Assembly (NCBI GenBank): GCA_024400665.1
Contig: JAKSML010000007.1
Location: forward strand, 1 to 56,209
DNA from: Bacteroidales bacterium
GTDB lineage: Bacteria > Bacteroidota > Bacteroidia > Bacteroidales > P3
Length of the DNA: 56,209 nt
Direction of reading: 5' to 3'
Shown: piece after piece, positions 1-9,118 of the stretch
How positions within the stretch are numbered: the first letter of the stretch is position 1
Layout: each line of letters begins with the position of its first letter
Translations under genes and position numbers: made by a program
The notes under the pieces: generated by a model
Seen by the model: the letters and a program-made list of their open reading frames with translations, nothing else
Databases searched by the model: none
What the model was told of the DNA's origin: nothing

Positions 1-82
1 AATTTTCCGACATAACAAAATGATTAACATTATTTTAATTTATAGAACTCCCCTATAGGTGTTTGTATCGGCCTCGCCAGAG

Positions 83-721
83 TCAGTCTTCCCTCCTTGA
101 GCTGCCTAACTCTTTGCGCAAAGCAAGCACACAGAGGGCTATCGAGAGGTGCGAGATGATGGTGGAGATGTAGGAGCTGATGAGGAGGAAGCTGCCTGCG
201 CCCCCGAAGAAGAACTGATGGAGATGGGTGATGGTGACCGTGGTGATGGTCAGATAGCTGACAAGCGGCCACCAGGCGGCTACGATGGCACTGATGCGCA
301 GCAGGCTGCCTTTCCTGGCTCGACGGCCAATACGATAGTAGGCAAAGAAGCAGAGCACGACATAGAGCAGGTTGAGGGCGCTGATGCCCGAAACAGCCGC
401 GAAAGCCTGCTCGGGAACACTTTCGTGGATGATTTCCTGCAGGTTGATGTGAAACCGCACTATGGCACCCACGATGCCTACGATATAGGCCGCCACGCCG
501 GTCTTGGCTGGCCGTTTGAGTAGAGACGCGGCGCGACATGTCTCTCCGGGACTTGCTGTCAGCAGCATGATGAAGACCGCCAGCATCAGCAGCCTGTTGA
601 GCATGACGATGATGAACGACGCAACAGAGTCTAATGAATAGGATAGGTCGATGAAGGACAAGATCATCGAAATGATTATCCATACGGCTGTAACGGTGAG
701 GAATTTCTGCTTGGCGTTCAT
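83..721 (-). CDS. hypothetical multi-pass membrane protein
   Basis: A 212-residue protein starting MNAKQKFLTV. I chose this ATG because the longer frame that runs on to 784 only reads through a copy of the comM 3' end (the repeat at 751-774) and adds 21 non-hydrophobic residues. About five or six hydrophobic stretches can be seen (roughly residues 8-25, 30-55, 75-90, 110-130, 150-170, 180-205), so it is an inner-membrane protein. I recognise no family. In the transcription direction it lies behind the Fic gene; before that gene was inserted it would have followed comM directly. The gene is GC-rich like its chromosomal neighbours. Confidence 0.6.
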   Translation of the reverse strand: MNAKQKFLTVTAVWIIISMILSFIDLSYSLDSVASFIIVMLNRLLMLAVFIMLLTASPGETCRAASLLKRPAKTGVAAYIVGIVGAIVRFHINLQEIIHESVPEQAFAAVSGISALNLLYVVLCFFAYYRIGRRARKGSLLRISAIVAAWWPLVSYLTITTVTITHLHQFFFGGAGSFLLISSYISTIISHLSIALCVLALRKELGSSRRED

Positions 722-750
722 CTCTGCGGTTTCTATTTGTACATGGCCCC

Positions 751-774
751 TATCTGCCCCAGCTCTCGCGGTCG
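751..774. repeat. 24-bp direct repeat, distal copy (comM 3' end)
   Basis: These 24 bases are identical to 1612-1635. They encode the last residues of ComM (DRESWGR) plus the first two bases of its stop codon, but here they sit alone beyond the Fic gene. This copy is followed by a G that would complete a TAG stop, so it probably marks the original end of comM. Confidence 0.9.
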
Positions 775-846
775 TTGAATTCAAATTACAAATGCAACAT
801 TATTGACAATATTCATATTTTACACAATCGTCCCCCTGAAAAAACT

Positions 847-1587
847 TTAGTACTCCACCCTATAATATTTCAACACCGACTTAAACTCGTCTTGCGCGGT
901 AAGGCAGGTGTCGCGGAGATAGCCAGGAATTTCGGGCCACTCATGCAACCCACGGTAATAAAAGAAACGGAGTTCTTCGGTAATAATGAACGGAACAATG
1001 TCGTGGGCAAGGCATTCCTTGAACATGATAAGGCGACCTACGCGGCCGTTTCCGTCTTGAAATGGATGAATACTTTCAAAACGTTGGTGGAAGTCGAGAA
1101 TGGCATTAAAACGTTCCTCATCGGTTCGCTCTGCCTCCAAAAAGAATGCATTATAATCACGAAGCAAAGTTTGAACATCCCCTTGAACTGCCTCAGGCAA
1201 TGTTGTGTCCTTTCCCCCTACCTCGTTAGGCAGACGCTTGTATTCTCCCACATTGAACCAATCCTTCCTACTATCCGACGTTCCTTGTTTCAGAATGAAA
1301 TGCAATTGCTTGATGAAATCTTCCGACAAAGGGGCTAAAACGTGGTCAATCAGATAATCAATACAACGAAAATGATTGCTGGTTTCAATGATATCATCAA
1401 CATTTATGGTTGTATCCTTTTCAACACCAATCGTATTAGTTTCAAAAATAAACCGCGTCTGGTCGTGGGTGAGTTTGCTTCCTTCGATATGGTTAGAATT
1501 GTATGTCAAGTCAATCTGCACCTTGTGGTACAAACCGCCTTTCATTTTCATCTGTTTCTGTTCTCGTAATATGTCTATTAGGTTCAT
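847..1587 (-). CDS. Fic family protein (AMPylase-type), class II
   Basis: A 246-residue Fic-domain protein. The core motif HPFQDGNGRVGR (residues 174-185) matches HxFx(D/E)GNGRxxR, with the catalytic His and the phosphate-binding loop intact. An N-terminal inhibitory motif SNHIEG (31-36) matches (S/T)xxxE(G/N), so the protein should be self-inhibited (class II Fic). Fic enzymes usually transfer AMP from ATP onto a hydroxyl of a target protein; the target cannot be told from sequence. I start at the ATG at 1587; an upstream TTG adds three residues. The gene is lone, AT-richer than comM, and bounded by a 24-bp repeat of the comM 3' end, which suggests recent insertion. No antitoxin-like partner gene is next to it. 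Confidence 0.9.
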   Translation of the reverse strand: MNLIDILREQKQMKMKGGLYHKVQIDLTYNSNHIEGSKLTHDQTRFIFETNTIGVEKDTTINVDDIIETSNHFRCIDYLIDHVLAPLSEDFIKQLHFILKQGTSDSRKDWFNVGEYKRLPNEVGGKDTTLPEAVQGDVQTLLRDYNAFFLEAERTDEERFNAILDFHQRFESIHPFQDGNGRVGRLIMFKECLAHDIVPFIITEELRFFYYRGLHEWPEIPGYLRDTCLTAQDEFKSVLKYYRVEY

Positions 1588-1610
1588 CGGTGTCAAAAAG
1601 GTTAAAGTTT

Positions 1611-3149
1611 TTATCTGCCCCAGCTCTCGCGGTCGAGGCTGCGATAGTTGATGGCCTCGCTGATATGCTCGACAGTGATGTTGGGCGCGCCTTCGAGGTC
1701 GGCTATGGTGCGGGAAACTTTGACGATGCGGTCGTAGGCTCGTGCCGAGAGGCCGAGGCTCTCCATGGCCAGTTTGAGACGCTCCTTGCTGGGCTCGTCG
1801 AGCACACAGAAGCGGTTGGAGAGCTTGGTGCTCATCTGGGCGTTGCAGTGGATGCCTGGGCAGTCCTTGAAGCGCTCCTCCTGTATCTTGCGGGCAGCGA
1901 TGACGCGGGCGCGGATGACCTCGCTGCTCTCGCCTGCCTTCTTGTTAGCCAGCTCGTTGAATGGCACAGGTATCACCTCTATCTGCAGGTCTATGCGGTC
2001 GAGGAGCGGGCCTGAGATCTTGTTGAGGTACTTGTTGACAGCCCCAGCAGGACAGGTGCATTCGATGGTCGGGTGGTTGTAGTAGCCGCAGGGACAGGGG
2101 TTCATGGCCGCCACGAGCATGAAGCTGGCGGGGAAATCGACGGTGGTCTTGGCACGCGAGATGGTGACATGGCGGTCTTCGAGGGGCTGACGCAGCACTT
2201 CGAGGACCGTGCGCTTGAACTCGGGCAGCTCGTCAAGGAAGAGCACGCCGTTGTGTGCCAGACTTATCTCTCCGGGCTGGGGATTTATGCCGCCGCCGCA
2301 GAGGGCGACATCGGAGATGGTGTGATGCGGCGAACGATAGGGACGCACGGCGATGAGGCTGTCCTCCTTGTTCATCTTGCCGGCAACACTGTGAATCTGC
2401 GTGGTTTCGAGCGATTCTTCAAGGCTGAGGGGTGGCAGAATGGAGGGGAGACGCTTGGCAAGCATAGTCTTGCCTGAGCCCGGAGGTCCTATCATGATGA
2501 CGTTGTGGCCGCCGGCGGCAGCAATCTCAAGAGCACGCTTGATGCTCTCCTGCCCTTTCACATCGGCAAAATCGCAGTCGTACTGGTTGAGGTGGCTGGC
2601 AAACTCCGCGCGCGTATCTACTATTGTCTGCTGCAGGTACTCTTCGCCGTTGAGATGGTCGATGACCTGCTTGATATTGTCGGCGCCATAGACTTCGAGA
2701 TTGTTGACGATGGCGGCTTCGCGGGCATTCTCGCGTGGGAGGATGATGCCTTTATAGTGCAGACGGCGAGCCTCGATGGCTATGGGGAGGACGCCCTTGA
2801 TGGGCCGCAGGCTGCCGTCGAGCGAGAGTTCGCCCATGATGACGTACTTGTCGAGGTCGTCGCTGCGCATGTTGCCCGAGGCCGCCATGATGCCGATAGC
2901 GATGGTGAGGTCGTAGGAGGCGCCCTCCTTGCGGATGTCGGCAGGAGCCATATTGACGATAACTTTCTTGCCCGGGATGTGGAAACCGTACTGGCTGAGG
3001 GCGGTGGCGATGCGCTGCTGGCTCTCCTTGACGGCACTATCGGGCAGGCCGACGATAGCGAAATAGACGCCGGCATCGACGCTCACTTCGACGGTGACCA
3101 TCATGGCGCGGACACCGCAGATGGCGGCGCCGTAGGTCTTGGCTAACAT
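1611..3149 (-). CDS. comM: YifB/ComM family Mg-chelatase-like AAA+ ATPase
   Basis: A 512-residue protein with the two-part ComM/YifB architecture: an N-terminal Lon-protease-S16-like domain (about 20-140, without an obvious protease dyad) and a Mg-chelatase-type AAA+ domain with Walker A GPPGSGKT (221-228) and Walker B GVLFLDELP (301-309). A cysteine-rich loop NPCPCGYY follows, then the C-terminal chelatase domain. ComM in naturally competent bacteria is a hexameric helicase that helps branch migration during transformation; a role here is inferred only from family. The final residues DRESWGR lie inside the duplicated 24-bp sequence, and the stop is now TAA supplied by the inserted DNA. Confidence 0.93.
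   Translation of the reverse strand: MLAKTYGAAICGVRAMMVTVEVSVDAGVYFAIVGLPDSAVKESQQRIATALSQYGFHIPGKKVIVNMAPADIRKEGASYDLTIAIGIMAASGNMRSDDLDKYVIMGELSLDGSLRPIKGVLPIAIEARRLHYKGIILPRENAREAAIVNNLEVYGADNIKQVIDHLNGEEYLQQTIVDTRAEFASHLNQYDCDFADVKGQESIKRALEIAAAGGHNVIMIGPPGSGKTMLAKRLPSILPPLSLEESLETTQIHSVAGKMNKEDSLIAVRPYRSPHHTISDVALCGGGINPQPGEISLAHNGVLFLDELPEFKRTVLEVLRQPLEDRHVTISRAKTTVDFPASFMLVAAMNPCPCGYYNHPTIECTCPAGAVNKYLNKISGPLLDRIDLQIEVIPVPFNELANKKAGESSEVIRARVIAARKIQEERFKDCPGIHCNAQMSTKLSNRFCVLDEPSKERLKLAMESLGLSARAYDRIVKVSRTIADLEGAPNITVEHISEAINYRSLDRESWGR
1612..1635. repeat. 24-bp direct repeat, proximal copy (within comM)
   Basis: This copy forms the present 3' end of comM and is identical to 751-774. 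The two copies bracket 837 bp containing only the Fic gene, as expected for a site-specific or illicit insertion that regenerates the end of its target gene. Confidence 0.9.
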
Positions 3150-3192
3150 GATTCTCCTTTCTGCATGATCTTGCTATAGACTATGATAAAAT

Positions 3193-3224
3193 AGAGAGGC
3201 GGCGGCTGAAGCCGCCGCCTCTCT
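3193..3224 (-). terminator. intrinsic terminator of the bamA-ompH operon
   Basis: A perfect 14-bp stem (3193-3206 with 3211-3224) closed by the 4-base loop TGAA. In the leftward direction it is followed by ATTTTATCATAG. It sits 22 bp beyond the ompH stop and upstream of comM. Confidence 0.85.
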
Positions 3225-3245
3225 GCAAAGGGTCGGCAGGCTCAA

Positions 3246-3758
3246 TTATTTGAGGCCGAGTTTCTTCTTGACGAGGGGCATGATATCGTCGCTATCCTGA
3301 GAATAGAGGATGGTGCCGATACCTGCATCAAAGATGTAGGTGTAGCCGTTTTCCTTACCCACCTGCTCGATAGCCTCTTTGGCACGGTCAACGATGGGTT
3401 TGAGAAGCTCTTCCTGACGCTTTTCGAGAAGGGTCTGAGCGTTTGCCTGGAACTCTTCGATACGAGCACCCATTGCCTGGAGGTCGCTCTCCTTGGTCTT
3501 ACGGATGAGCTCGGAGAGCTGGTCCTTCTTGGCCAAATAGTCGTTGACACGATTCTCATACTCCTTCTTCATGGTCTCCATCTCAGACTGGAGGTCCTCA
3601 ACCTCTTTCTGCAAGAGTGTCATAGCGGTATCGCGACCTGGCATGATTTCCATGAGGGCGTTAGAGTTGATGTGACCGAGTTTGATGGTCTTCTGTGCGG
3701 TGGCAGTACCGGCGAAAGCCAGCAGTGCAACCATTGCTACGATGATTTTCTTTTTCAT
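3246..3758 (-). CDS. OmpH/Skp family periplasmic chaperone
   Basis: A 170-residue protein with a Sec signal peptide (about 1-21, cut after TATA) and a long central coiled coil rich in Glu, Lys and Gln (about 45-130). This is the Skp/OmpH fold, a trimeric periplasmic holdase for unfolded outer-membrane proteins. It is the last gene of the leftward bamA-ompH-ompH operon, 25 bp behind its paralogue, and is followed by a strong terminator. Duplicate ompH genes behind bamA are usual in Bacteroidales. Confidence 0.9.
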   Translation of the reverse strand: MKKKIIVAMVALLAFAGTATAQKTIKLGHINSNALMEIMPGRDTAMTLLQKEVEDLQSEMETMKKEYENRVNDYLAKKDQLSELIRKTKESDLQAMGARIEEFQANAQTLLEKRQEELLKPIVDRAKEAIEQVGKENGYTYIFDAGIGTILYSQDSDDIMPLVKKKLGLK

Positions 3759-3783
3759 GTTGTGTTGTTATGTATTTTTTTTA

Positions 3784-4419
3784 TTATTTATTCTTAGGGG
3801 CGCGGGTCACATCCTTGGCGCTCGATGATGAGGGCTTGGAGGAGGAACCCTTGGCTGGACTGCTCGATGATGAGGGCGAAGCAGCGGCATCAGCACCGCT
3901 GGTAGAGCCTGGCTTGACGCCCAGCATTTCGAGGACCTGGTTGCTGATGTCGTATTTGTCGCTCACATAGATAAGCGTTGCGGAAGCCGACTTGTCGAAG
4001 ACGAAGGCATAGCTCTTCTCGCGAGCCACGCGCTCGATGGCGTTATAGACGCGGTCCTGCACAGGCTTCATGAGCTCAGCACGTTTCTGGTCGAGGTCGC
4101 CGCCTGCGGCAAAGCGCTGATGCTGGAGGGTGCGGATTTCTGTTTCGAGGTTGTGCATCTCATCCTGACGGCGCTGGCGCAGGTTGTCGGGCAAGAGGTA
4201 GGCCTCCTGCTGATACTGCTGGCGCAGCTCGTCAAGGTGCTGCTGCTTGGCGGCAATCTCCTGCTGCCATTCCTCGGCATAGCGGTTGATCTTGTTGATG
4301 GCCTGCGAATATTCAGGCACGCTGTGGAGGATGTACTCCGTGCGGACACAAGCATACTTCTGCGCCTGTATAGGCAGCACAGCGAAAAGGAGGAGGAGGA
4401 GGGCAAGATATCTGCGCAT
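3784..4419 (-). CDS. OmpH/Skp family protein with Ser/Ala/Pro-rich tail
   Basis: A 211-residue paralogue of the next gene. It has a signal peptide (about 1-19, ending IQAQ), a coiled-coil Skp body (about 35-165), and an unusual low-complexity C-terminal tail (about 173-205) rich in Ser, Ala, Lys and Pro. It begins 12 bp after the bamA stop, so the two are probably translated from one message. The role is inferred from the family: escort of outer-membrane proteins to BamA. The tail is not part of the canonical fold and is likely disordered. Confidence 0.88.
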   Translation of the reverse strand: MRRYLALLLLLFAVLPIQAQKYACVRTEYILHSVPEYSQAINKINRYAEEWQQEIAAKQQHLDELRQQYQQEAYLLPDNLRQRRQDEMHNLETEIRTLQHQRFAAGGDLDQKRAELMKPVQDRVYNAIERVAREKSYAFVFDKSASATLIYVSDKYDISNQVLEMLGVKPGSTSGADAAASPSSSSSPAKGSSSKPSSSSAKDVTRAPKNK

Positions 4420-4431
4420 GGGTGTATTGTA

Positions 4432-6975
4432 TTAGTCGATACTCTGTCCGATGGTGAAGTGGAAATGTGAGCCGCCGTCTGCGCCATCGAAGCCATAGCC
4501 CCAGTCAACGCCGATGAGGCCGAACATGGGCATGAAGACACGCACGCCGACACCAGCGGAATTGTACATGTTGAAGGGCTGGAAGTCGCGGATGCTGGTC
4601 CAGCTGTTGCCGCCTTCGAGGAATCCGGCAACCCAGATGGTGGCGGAACCACTCTCGATGATGGGCTGGCGCACTTCGAGGGTGAAGCGGTCGAAGATAC
4701 ATGCACCATCCTGCGGACTCAGCGAGTTATTGGTATAACCGCGCAAGGGGATGACCTCACGGCCGTCAATCATCCAGGACTGGAGGCCGTCGCCACCCAC
4801 ATAGTAGCGGCCGAAGGGCGAAGTTCCGATATCGTCGTTGTAGTGGCCCATCCAGCCGAAGCGAGCACGGGCATTGAGCACGACGTCACCAAAGACGTTG
4901 AGCATCCAGGAGCCGCGGAGGTTGACTTTGTAGTATTCTATCCAGCGATATTTTTCCTGGTCGGAGAGGCCTGCGTAGCTGCGGCCGCTGATGGCGGAAT
5001 AGGGCGGCGTGGCGCTACCTGCGATAGAGACTTCTGAGCCGCTGCGGGCGTAGATGGGAGAGTCGAGAGAGTTGCGGCTGATGGTGAGACCGTAGGAGAG
5101 GTCGTTGGCAATACCTTGGGTGAAGATGATGCCTGTGTTGTTATAGTTGTTAAGGTTGTAGCGACGATAGGAGATGCTGTGAGAGACGATGAAGTAGTCA
5201 TCGGGCCACTTCAGACGCTTGGAGAACGAGACCGCAGCACCCGTGATGCGGAGGCTGCCGTAGAGGGGGCTGGTCCTGTCTCTTGCGAAACCGTTGCTGT
5301 ACAAGTTATGATACACCGACACCGAGAGCGTCTGAGGACGCTTGCCGCCGAGCCAAGGCTCGGTGAAGGAGGCACTGATAGCGCCATAGTAGGTGCCGTT
5401 GGTGACAGCATTGATGGAGAGCTTCTGGCCGTCGCCTGTAGGCAAGGGCTGCCATGCCTTCTTGTTGAAGATGTTGCGAGCAGAGAAGTTGCTGAGGGTG
5501 AGGCCTATCTGACCGATGAGCATGCCACTGCCGTAGCCGCCCTGCAGCTGTATCTGGCTGGTGTTGCCCTCCTCCACTTTATAGATGACATCGACGGTGC
5601 CGTCCTGCGGATTGGGCTTGACATCGGGCTTGATAGACTCTTCCTTGAAATAGCCCAAGGTGGCAAGCTCACGATGGCTGCGGAGGATGGCATCGCGGCT
5701 GAAGAGGTCGCCGGGGCGCGTGTGAAGCTCACGCATGATGACGCGGTCGTTCGTGACGGTGTTACCCTCCAGAATGACATTGCGGATGCGGGCTTGCTTG
5801 CCCTCGACAATGCGGATCTCGATATCAATAGAGTCGTTCGACACGCCTGTCTCGACAGGGGTGGCATTGAAGAAGAGGTATCCGTTATCCACATACATGG
5901 AGGAGATGTCGGTTCCCGCGGGGTTGTAGGTGATATTCGTCTCAAGAAGGGTGCGGTTATAGGGGTCGCCCTTGTTGATGCGGAGATGCTTGGCGAGGAG
6001 GTCGGAGGGGTAGATAGTGTTGCCCGAGAAGGTGATGTTGCGGAAATAGAACTTCTTGCCCTCATGGATATTGATTTCGACGCGGACATAGTCGCGCTTC
6101 TCCTCCTTCTTGCCGCCCACATGCTCAACACAATAGACAGTGTCGGAAATGATGCGGGCATCGCGGTAGCCGTTCTCGTTATAGTAAGTGATGATGCTTT
6201 CGAGGTCTTCGTTGAATTTCGCTTCTTGATATTTAGAGGCCTTCCAGAAGCTGGGAGTCCAGAAATAGAGCTTCTTGAGGTAGTTGACGTCGTGGGTGTT
6301 CTTCATCTGCTTGATGAGCTTGTTGGTGCTGATGCTGTCATTGCCCCTAAAGATGATAGAATCGATCTTGACCTTCTTGCCCGTGTTGACCTTGAAGGTC
6401 ACAATGACGCGGTTCTCTTTGTTCTCATCAAGGATGGTGTCGGGCGCCACTTCGCTCGAAACGGAGACGTTGGTGAAGCCTTTTTCGAGATAGAAGGCGC
6501 GAATCTTGTTCTTCGAAGTGGTGAGGAGGTTCTCGGTGACCACGTCGCCCGAAGCGATGTTCATCTCCTCCTTGAGCTTATCGACATCGCCCTTGCGCAC
6601 GCCGTCGAGCGAGAACATGGAGAGCTTGGGACGACTCTTGAGCTCAATCTCGAAGAAGATTTTGTCGCCCTGGATGCGGGTGATATAGATCTGCACATCC
6701 TCGAAAAGGCCCTGCTTCCAGAGTCTATCGACAGCCGTGGCAAGCTTGTCGCCCGGCACGCGGATCTCATCGCCCACCTGCAGACCTGCCACAAGCAGGA
6801 TCATACGGGTGTCGTACTTCTCTGCGCCAGAGAAGGTGATGCCGCCAATCTCGTAATCTTTCGGAGTGAGATAGTCGATGTCGTAATCCTGGTTGCCGAC
6901 GACAATTTGCGCCGAGCCGTGCCACGATAGCAGCAGCACGATTGCCAGGGGTAGGAGATGCAGTATTCTTTTCAT
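4432..6975 (-). CDS. bamA: outer membrane assembly factor BamA
   Basis: An 847-residue Omp85 protein with a signal peptide (about 1-22). It has several POTRA repeats over about residues 40-440 (repeated GNxxxxxxxxL... and V.V..GK patterns) and a C-terminal 16-stranded barrel ending near FHFTIGQSID. BamA inserts beta-barrel proteins into the outer membrane. The conserved barrel element VRGY appears as PLRGY in the L6 region. The gene leads the operon with the two ompH genes; 268 bp separate it from uppS upstream. It is slightly longer than the proteobacterial protein, as usual in Bacteroidota. Confidence 0.95.
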   Translation of the reverse strand: MKRILHLLPLAIVLLLSWHGSAQIVVGNQDYDIDYLTPKDYEIGGITFSGAEKYDTRMILLVAGLQVGDEIRVPGDKLATAVDRLWKQGLFEDVQIYITRIQGDKIFFEIELKSRPKLSMFSLDGVRKGDVDKLKEEMNIASGDVVTENLLTTSKNKIRAFYLEKGFTNVSVSSEVAPDTILDENKENRVIVTFKVNTGKKVKIDSIIFRGNDSISTNKLIKQMKNTHDVNYLKKLYFWTPSFWKASKYQEAKFNEDLESIITYYNENGYRDARIISDTVYCVEHVGGKKEEKRDYVRVEINIHEGKKFYFRNITFSGNTIYPSDLLAKHLRINKGDPYNRTLLETNITYNPAGTDISSMYVDNGYLFFNATPVETGVSNDSIDIEIRIVEGKQARIRNVILEGNTVTNDRVIMRELHTRPGDLFSRDAILRSHRELATLGYFKEESIKPDVKPNPQDGTVDVIYKVEEGNTSQIQLQGGYGSGMLIGQIGLTLSNFSARNIFNKKAWQPLPTGDGQKLSINAVTNGTYYGAISASFTEPWLGGKRPQTLSVSVYHNLYSNGFARDRTSPLYGSLRITGAAVSFSKRLKWPDDYFIVSHSISYRRYNLNNYNNTGIIFTQGIANDLSYGLTISRNSLDSPIYARSGSEVSIAGSATPPYSAISGRSYAGLSDQEKYRWIEYYKVNLRGSWMLNVFGDVVLNARARFGWMGHYNDDIGTSPFGRYYVGGDGLQSWMIDGREVIPLRGYTNNSLSPQDGACIFDRFTLEVRQPIIESGSATIWVAGFLEGGNSWTSIRDFQPFNMYNSAGVGVRVFMPMFGLIGVDWGYGFDGADGGSHFHFTIGQSID

Positions 6976-7243
6976 GCAGTTCGTTCTCTATATATTACTT
7001 GATATACTATTGGGTGCTCAATAATGTGCAAACATCAAGGCACTATTTGGACAATAACTCTATTTGGTATATTTTATTGTATTATTCCTTCAAAAAAATA
7101 CATCTTTTTTTACAAATAGGAGTCAGCCACGCTTTCACACCACCCTCGAAAGCGGCTCAAAGAGGGAGAGCAACATATATTTCGGTGTCGGACAAGCCCA
7201 AAGACCCCACGGCATAAAGACCATAGAGCCAGCCTGTTGCCGA

Positions 7244-7987
7244 CTATTTCTTGGCCACCTGGTCGCCTGTCTTGCCAAAACGGCGCTGCCTGTTCTGGTA
7301 GTCGGCCACGGCATCATAGAAATCCTCATGGCGGAAGTCGGGCCAGAGCTGTTCGCTGAAGTAGAACTCCGTGTAGGCCATCTGCCACAGCAGGAAATTG
7401 CTCACACGCAGCTCACCGCCCGTGCGGATAAGCAGGTCAGGGTCGGGGTAGTTCCGCGTGGCGAGGTAGCTCCGCAGTGTCTCCTCTGTAACTTCGCTCG
7501 ACTTCAACGTTCCAGCCGCGGCATCCTCGCAGATATGGCGCAGCGCTTCTGCCGTCTCCCAGCGGGCACTGTAGCTCAGTGCCAGCACAAGGGTCATGGC
7601 CGTGTTGCCCGAAGTCTCCTTCACGCACTCCATAAGCTTGCTGCGCGACCGTTCGGGAATGCGGCTTGTGTCGCCTATCGTCTCCAACCGCACATTATTG
7701 TCCATCAATGTCTTTGTCTCTTCGCGCACAGCTTTGATGAGCAGCTCCATCAAGCCGTCCACCTCCTCCTGAGGACGATTCCAGTTCTCGGTGCTGAAGG
7801 TGTAGAGCGTGAGATATTTCACGCCGCAGGCCACGGCGGCCTCGACAGCCTGGCGCACGGCAGTCATAGCATTCTGATGACCAAAAATGCGCTGGTGCGA
7901 CTGCTTCTGTGCCCAGCGGCCGTTACCGTCCATGATTATCGCCACATGCTGTGGCACTCTGGTTTTGTCTATATCTTCTAATTTCAT
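7244..7987 (-). CDS. uppS: isoprenyl transferase (undecaprenyl diphosphate synthase)
   Basis: A 247-residue cis-prenyltransferase making the lipid carrier for cell-wall and surface-polysaccharide synthesis. The catalytic motif IIMDGNGRWA lies at about 17-26 with the essential Asp at 20. The downstream signature RTGGELRVSNFLLWQ and the C-terminal aromatic-rich WPDF are both present. The ATG at 7987 gives the family N-terminus; the open frame continues upstream only into the end of the DUF6089 gene. The DUF6089-uppS-bamA order is conserved in Bacteroidales and suggests coordinated envelope biogenesis. Confidence 0.95.
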   Translation of the reverse strand: MKLEDIDKTRVPQHVAIIMDGNGRWAQKQSHQRIFGHQNAMTAVRQAVEAAVACGVKYLTLYTFSTENWNRPQEEVDGLMELLIKAVREETKTLMDNNVRLETIGDTSRIPERSRSKLMECVKETSGNTAMTLVLALSYSARWETAEALRHICEDAAAGTLKSSEVTEETLRSYLATRNYPDPDLLIRTGGELRVSNFLLWQMAYTEFYFSEQLWPDFRHEDFYDAVADYQNRQRRFGKTGDQVAKK

Positions 7988-8012
7988 GAGAGAGAATGTA
8001 TTAATGCCTACT

Positions 8013-8891
8013 TCACAACTCGCACACCTTGCCGCGCATCCATCCGAAGAGCACCTCGGCAGAGAACGAGAGGGAGACGTTGAAAAAGGAATACCAGTCG
8101 GGCAGCGAATCATCGCCGCGCTTGATGCCTGGCGCGTTCACATAGCCCGGCACCACCTCGCCGCTACGGTCGGCAAGTATGGCAGCCATCTGCCCGCCCC
8201 CGTCGGGACCGTTAAGCACCTCGGCACCCACATAGGTGGTGCTCACATCGTCCAGATAGTCCGTCCAAGTCTTGCGCCAGCCATATTCCACCGTGAGGTG
8301 GACGCTGGGCGAGAGACGCCAGCGATAGCCTATGCCGAAAGGCATACACACCTCCATGAGCTGGTACTTCATCCTCTCTGGATAGGCCGTAGTGCCCTGG
8401 CCCTCAGTGGCAAGGGGCTGGAGGTCGTACCATGTGGCCTGCCCCGAGAGGCTATCGACATACAGGGCCTGCGGGTTGAACTTGAAGAGGCCTATGCCGC
8501 AAAAGATGTAGGGCGTGGCACGCTTCTGCGTGCCGTGATGCAGGCCGTAGGGGAAGAAGTTGAACTCGCCCCTGACGAAGCCTTCTGCCACGTATGAGCG
8601 AAAGCTGAGGTTGCGCCGCTGCACTATGTCGGGGCTGCCGCCCTCGATATGGCCGTAGCTGCCGCCAAACGAGACAGCCCAGCGGGTGTCGATGTTGATG
8701 CGGCCTACCAAGCCGCCGGCAAGGCTCACCTTGCCGAACATGCTCTGGTCGTTAAGGTCGCCCAAGTAGTTCATGCCGCCGCCCACGAGGCCCACCTCGC
8801 TGCGTGCCAGCAGGCTCTGTGCCGTGGCCGTGGCACCCAGCACGACGAGCAGCACGAGTGCTATATATCGTTTCAGACAAATCTTATTCAT
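8013..8891 (-). CDS. DUF6089 family outer-membrane protein
   Basis: A 292-residue protein with a signal peptide (about 1-25, ending TATAQ). An N-terminal beta-barrel-like region has alternating aromatic and glycine-rich strands (GGGMNYLGDLND near 37-48; PYIFCGIGLFKFNP near 130). The family name rests on this pattern and on its fixed place upstream of uppS and bamA in Bacteroidales. Its molecular function is unknown; an outer-membrane or surface location is inferred. The stop is 25 bp from the uppS start, so the two are probably co-transcribed. Confidence 0.8.
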   Translation of the reverse strand: MNKICLKRYIALVLLVVLGATATAQSLLARSEVGLVGGGMNYLGDLNDQSMFGKVSLAGGLVGRINIDTRWAVSFGGSYGHIEGGSPDIVQRRNLSFRSYVAEGFVRGEFNFFPYGLHHGTQKRATPYIFCGIGLFKFNPQALYVDSLSGQATWYDLQPLATEGQGTTAYPERMKYQLMEVCMPFGIGYRWRLSPSVHLTVEYGWRKTWTDYLDDVSTTYVGAEVLNGPDGGGQMAAILADRSGEVVPGYVNAPGIKRGDDSLPDWYSFFNVSLSFSAEVLFGWMRGKVCEL

Positions 8892-9118
8892 CGGCTATAA
8901 AAGCTAAAGGGAACATCTAACTATTCGTGCTAATTCAATATTTTGATACATACATAAATTGCCCATGAATTTTATCATACGAAGAATGCCTATGACGTCC
9001 TGAGAAAGTCCTTGTCGAACAAATTATTTATGGAAAAATTCATGAATAATTTATGGTAATTCGTGTATAAAAATCTTATTATCCTTAATTCTCTTGAATC
9101 TTTAGAAGCTTCCTACAG

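Noticed and set aside
5116..6930. A 604-codon open frame antisense to bamA
   Set aside because: It lies wholly within bamA on the other strand, has the Asp/Val/Leu-rich composition of antisense shadows, and shows no domain.
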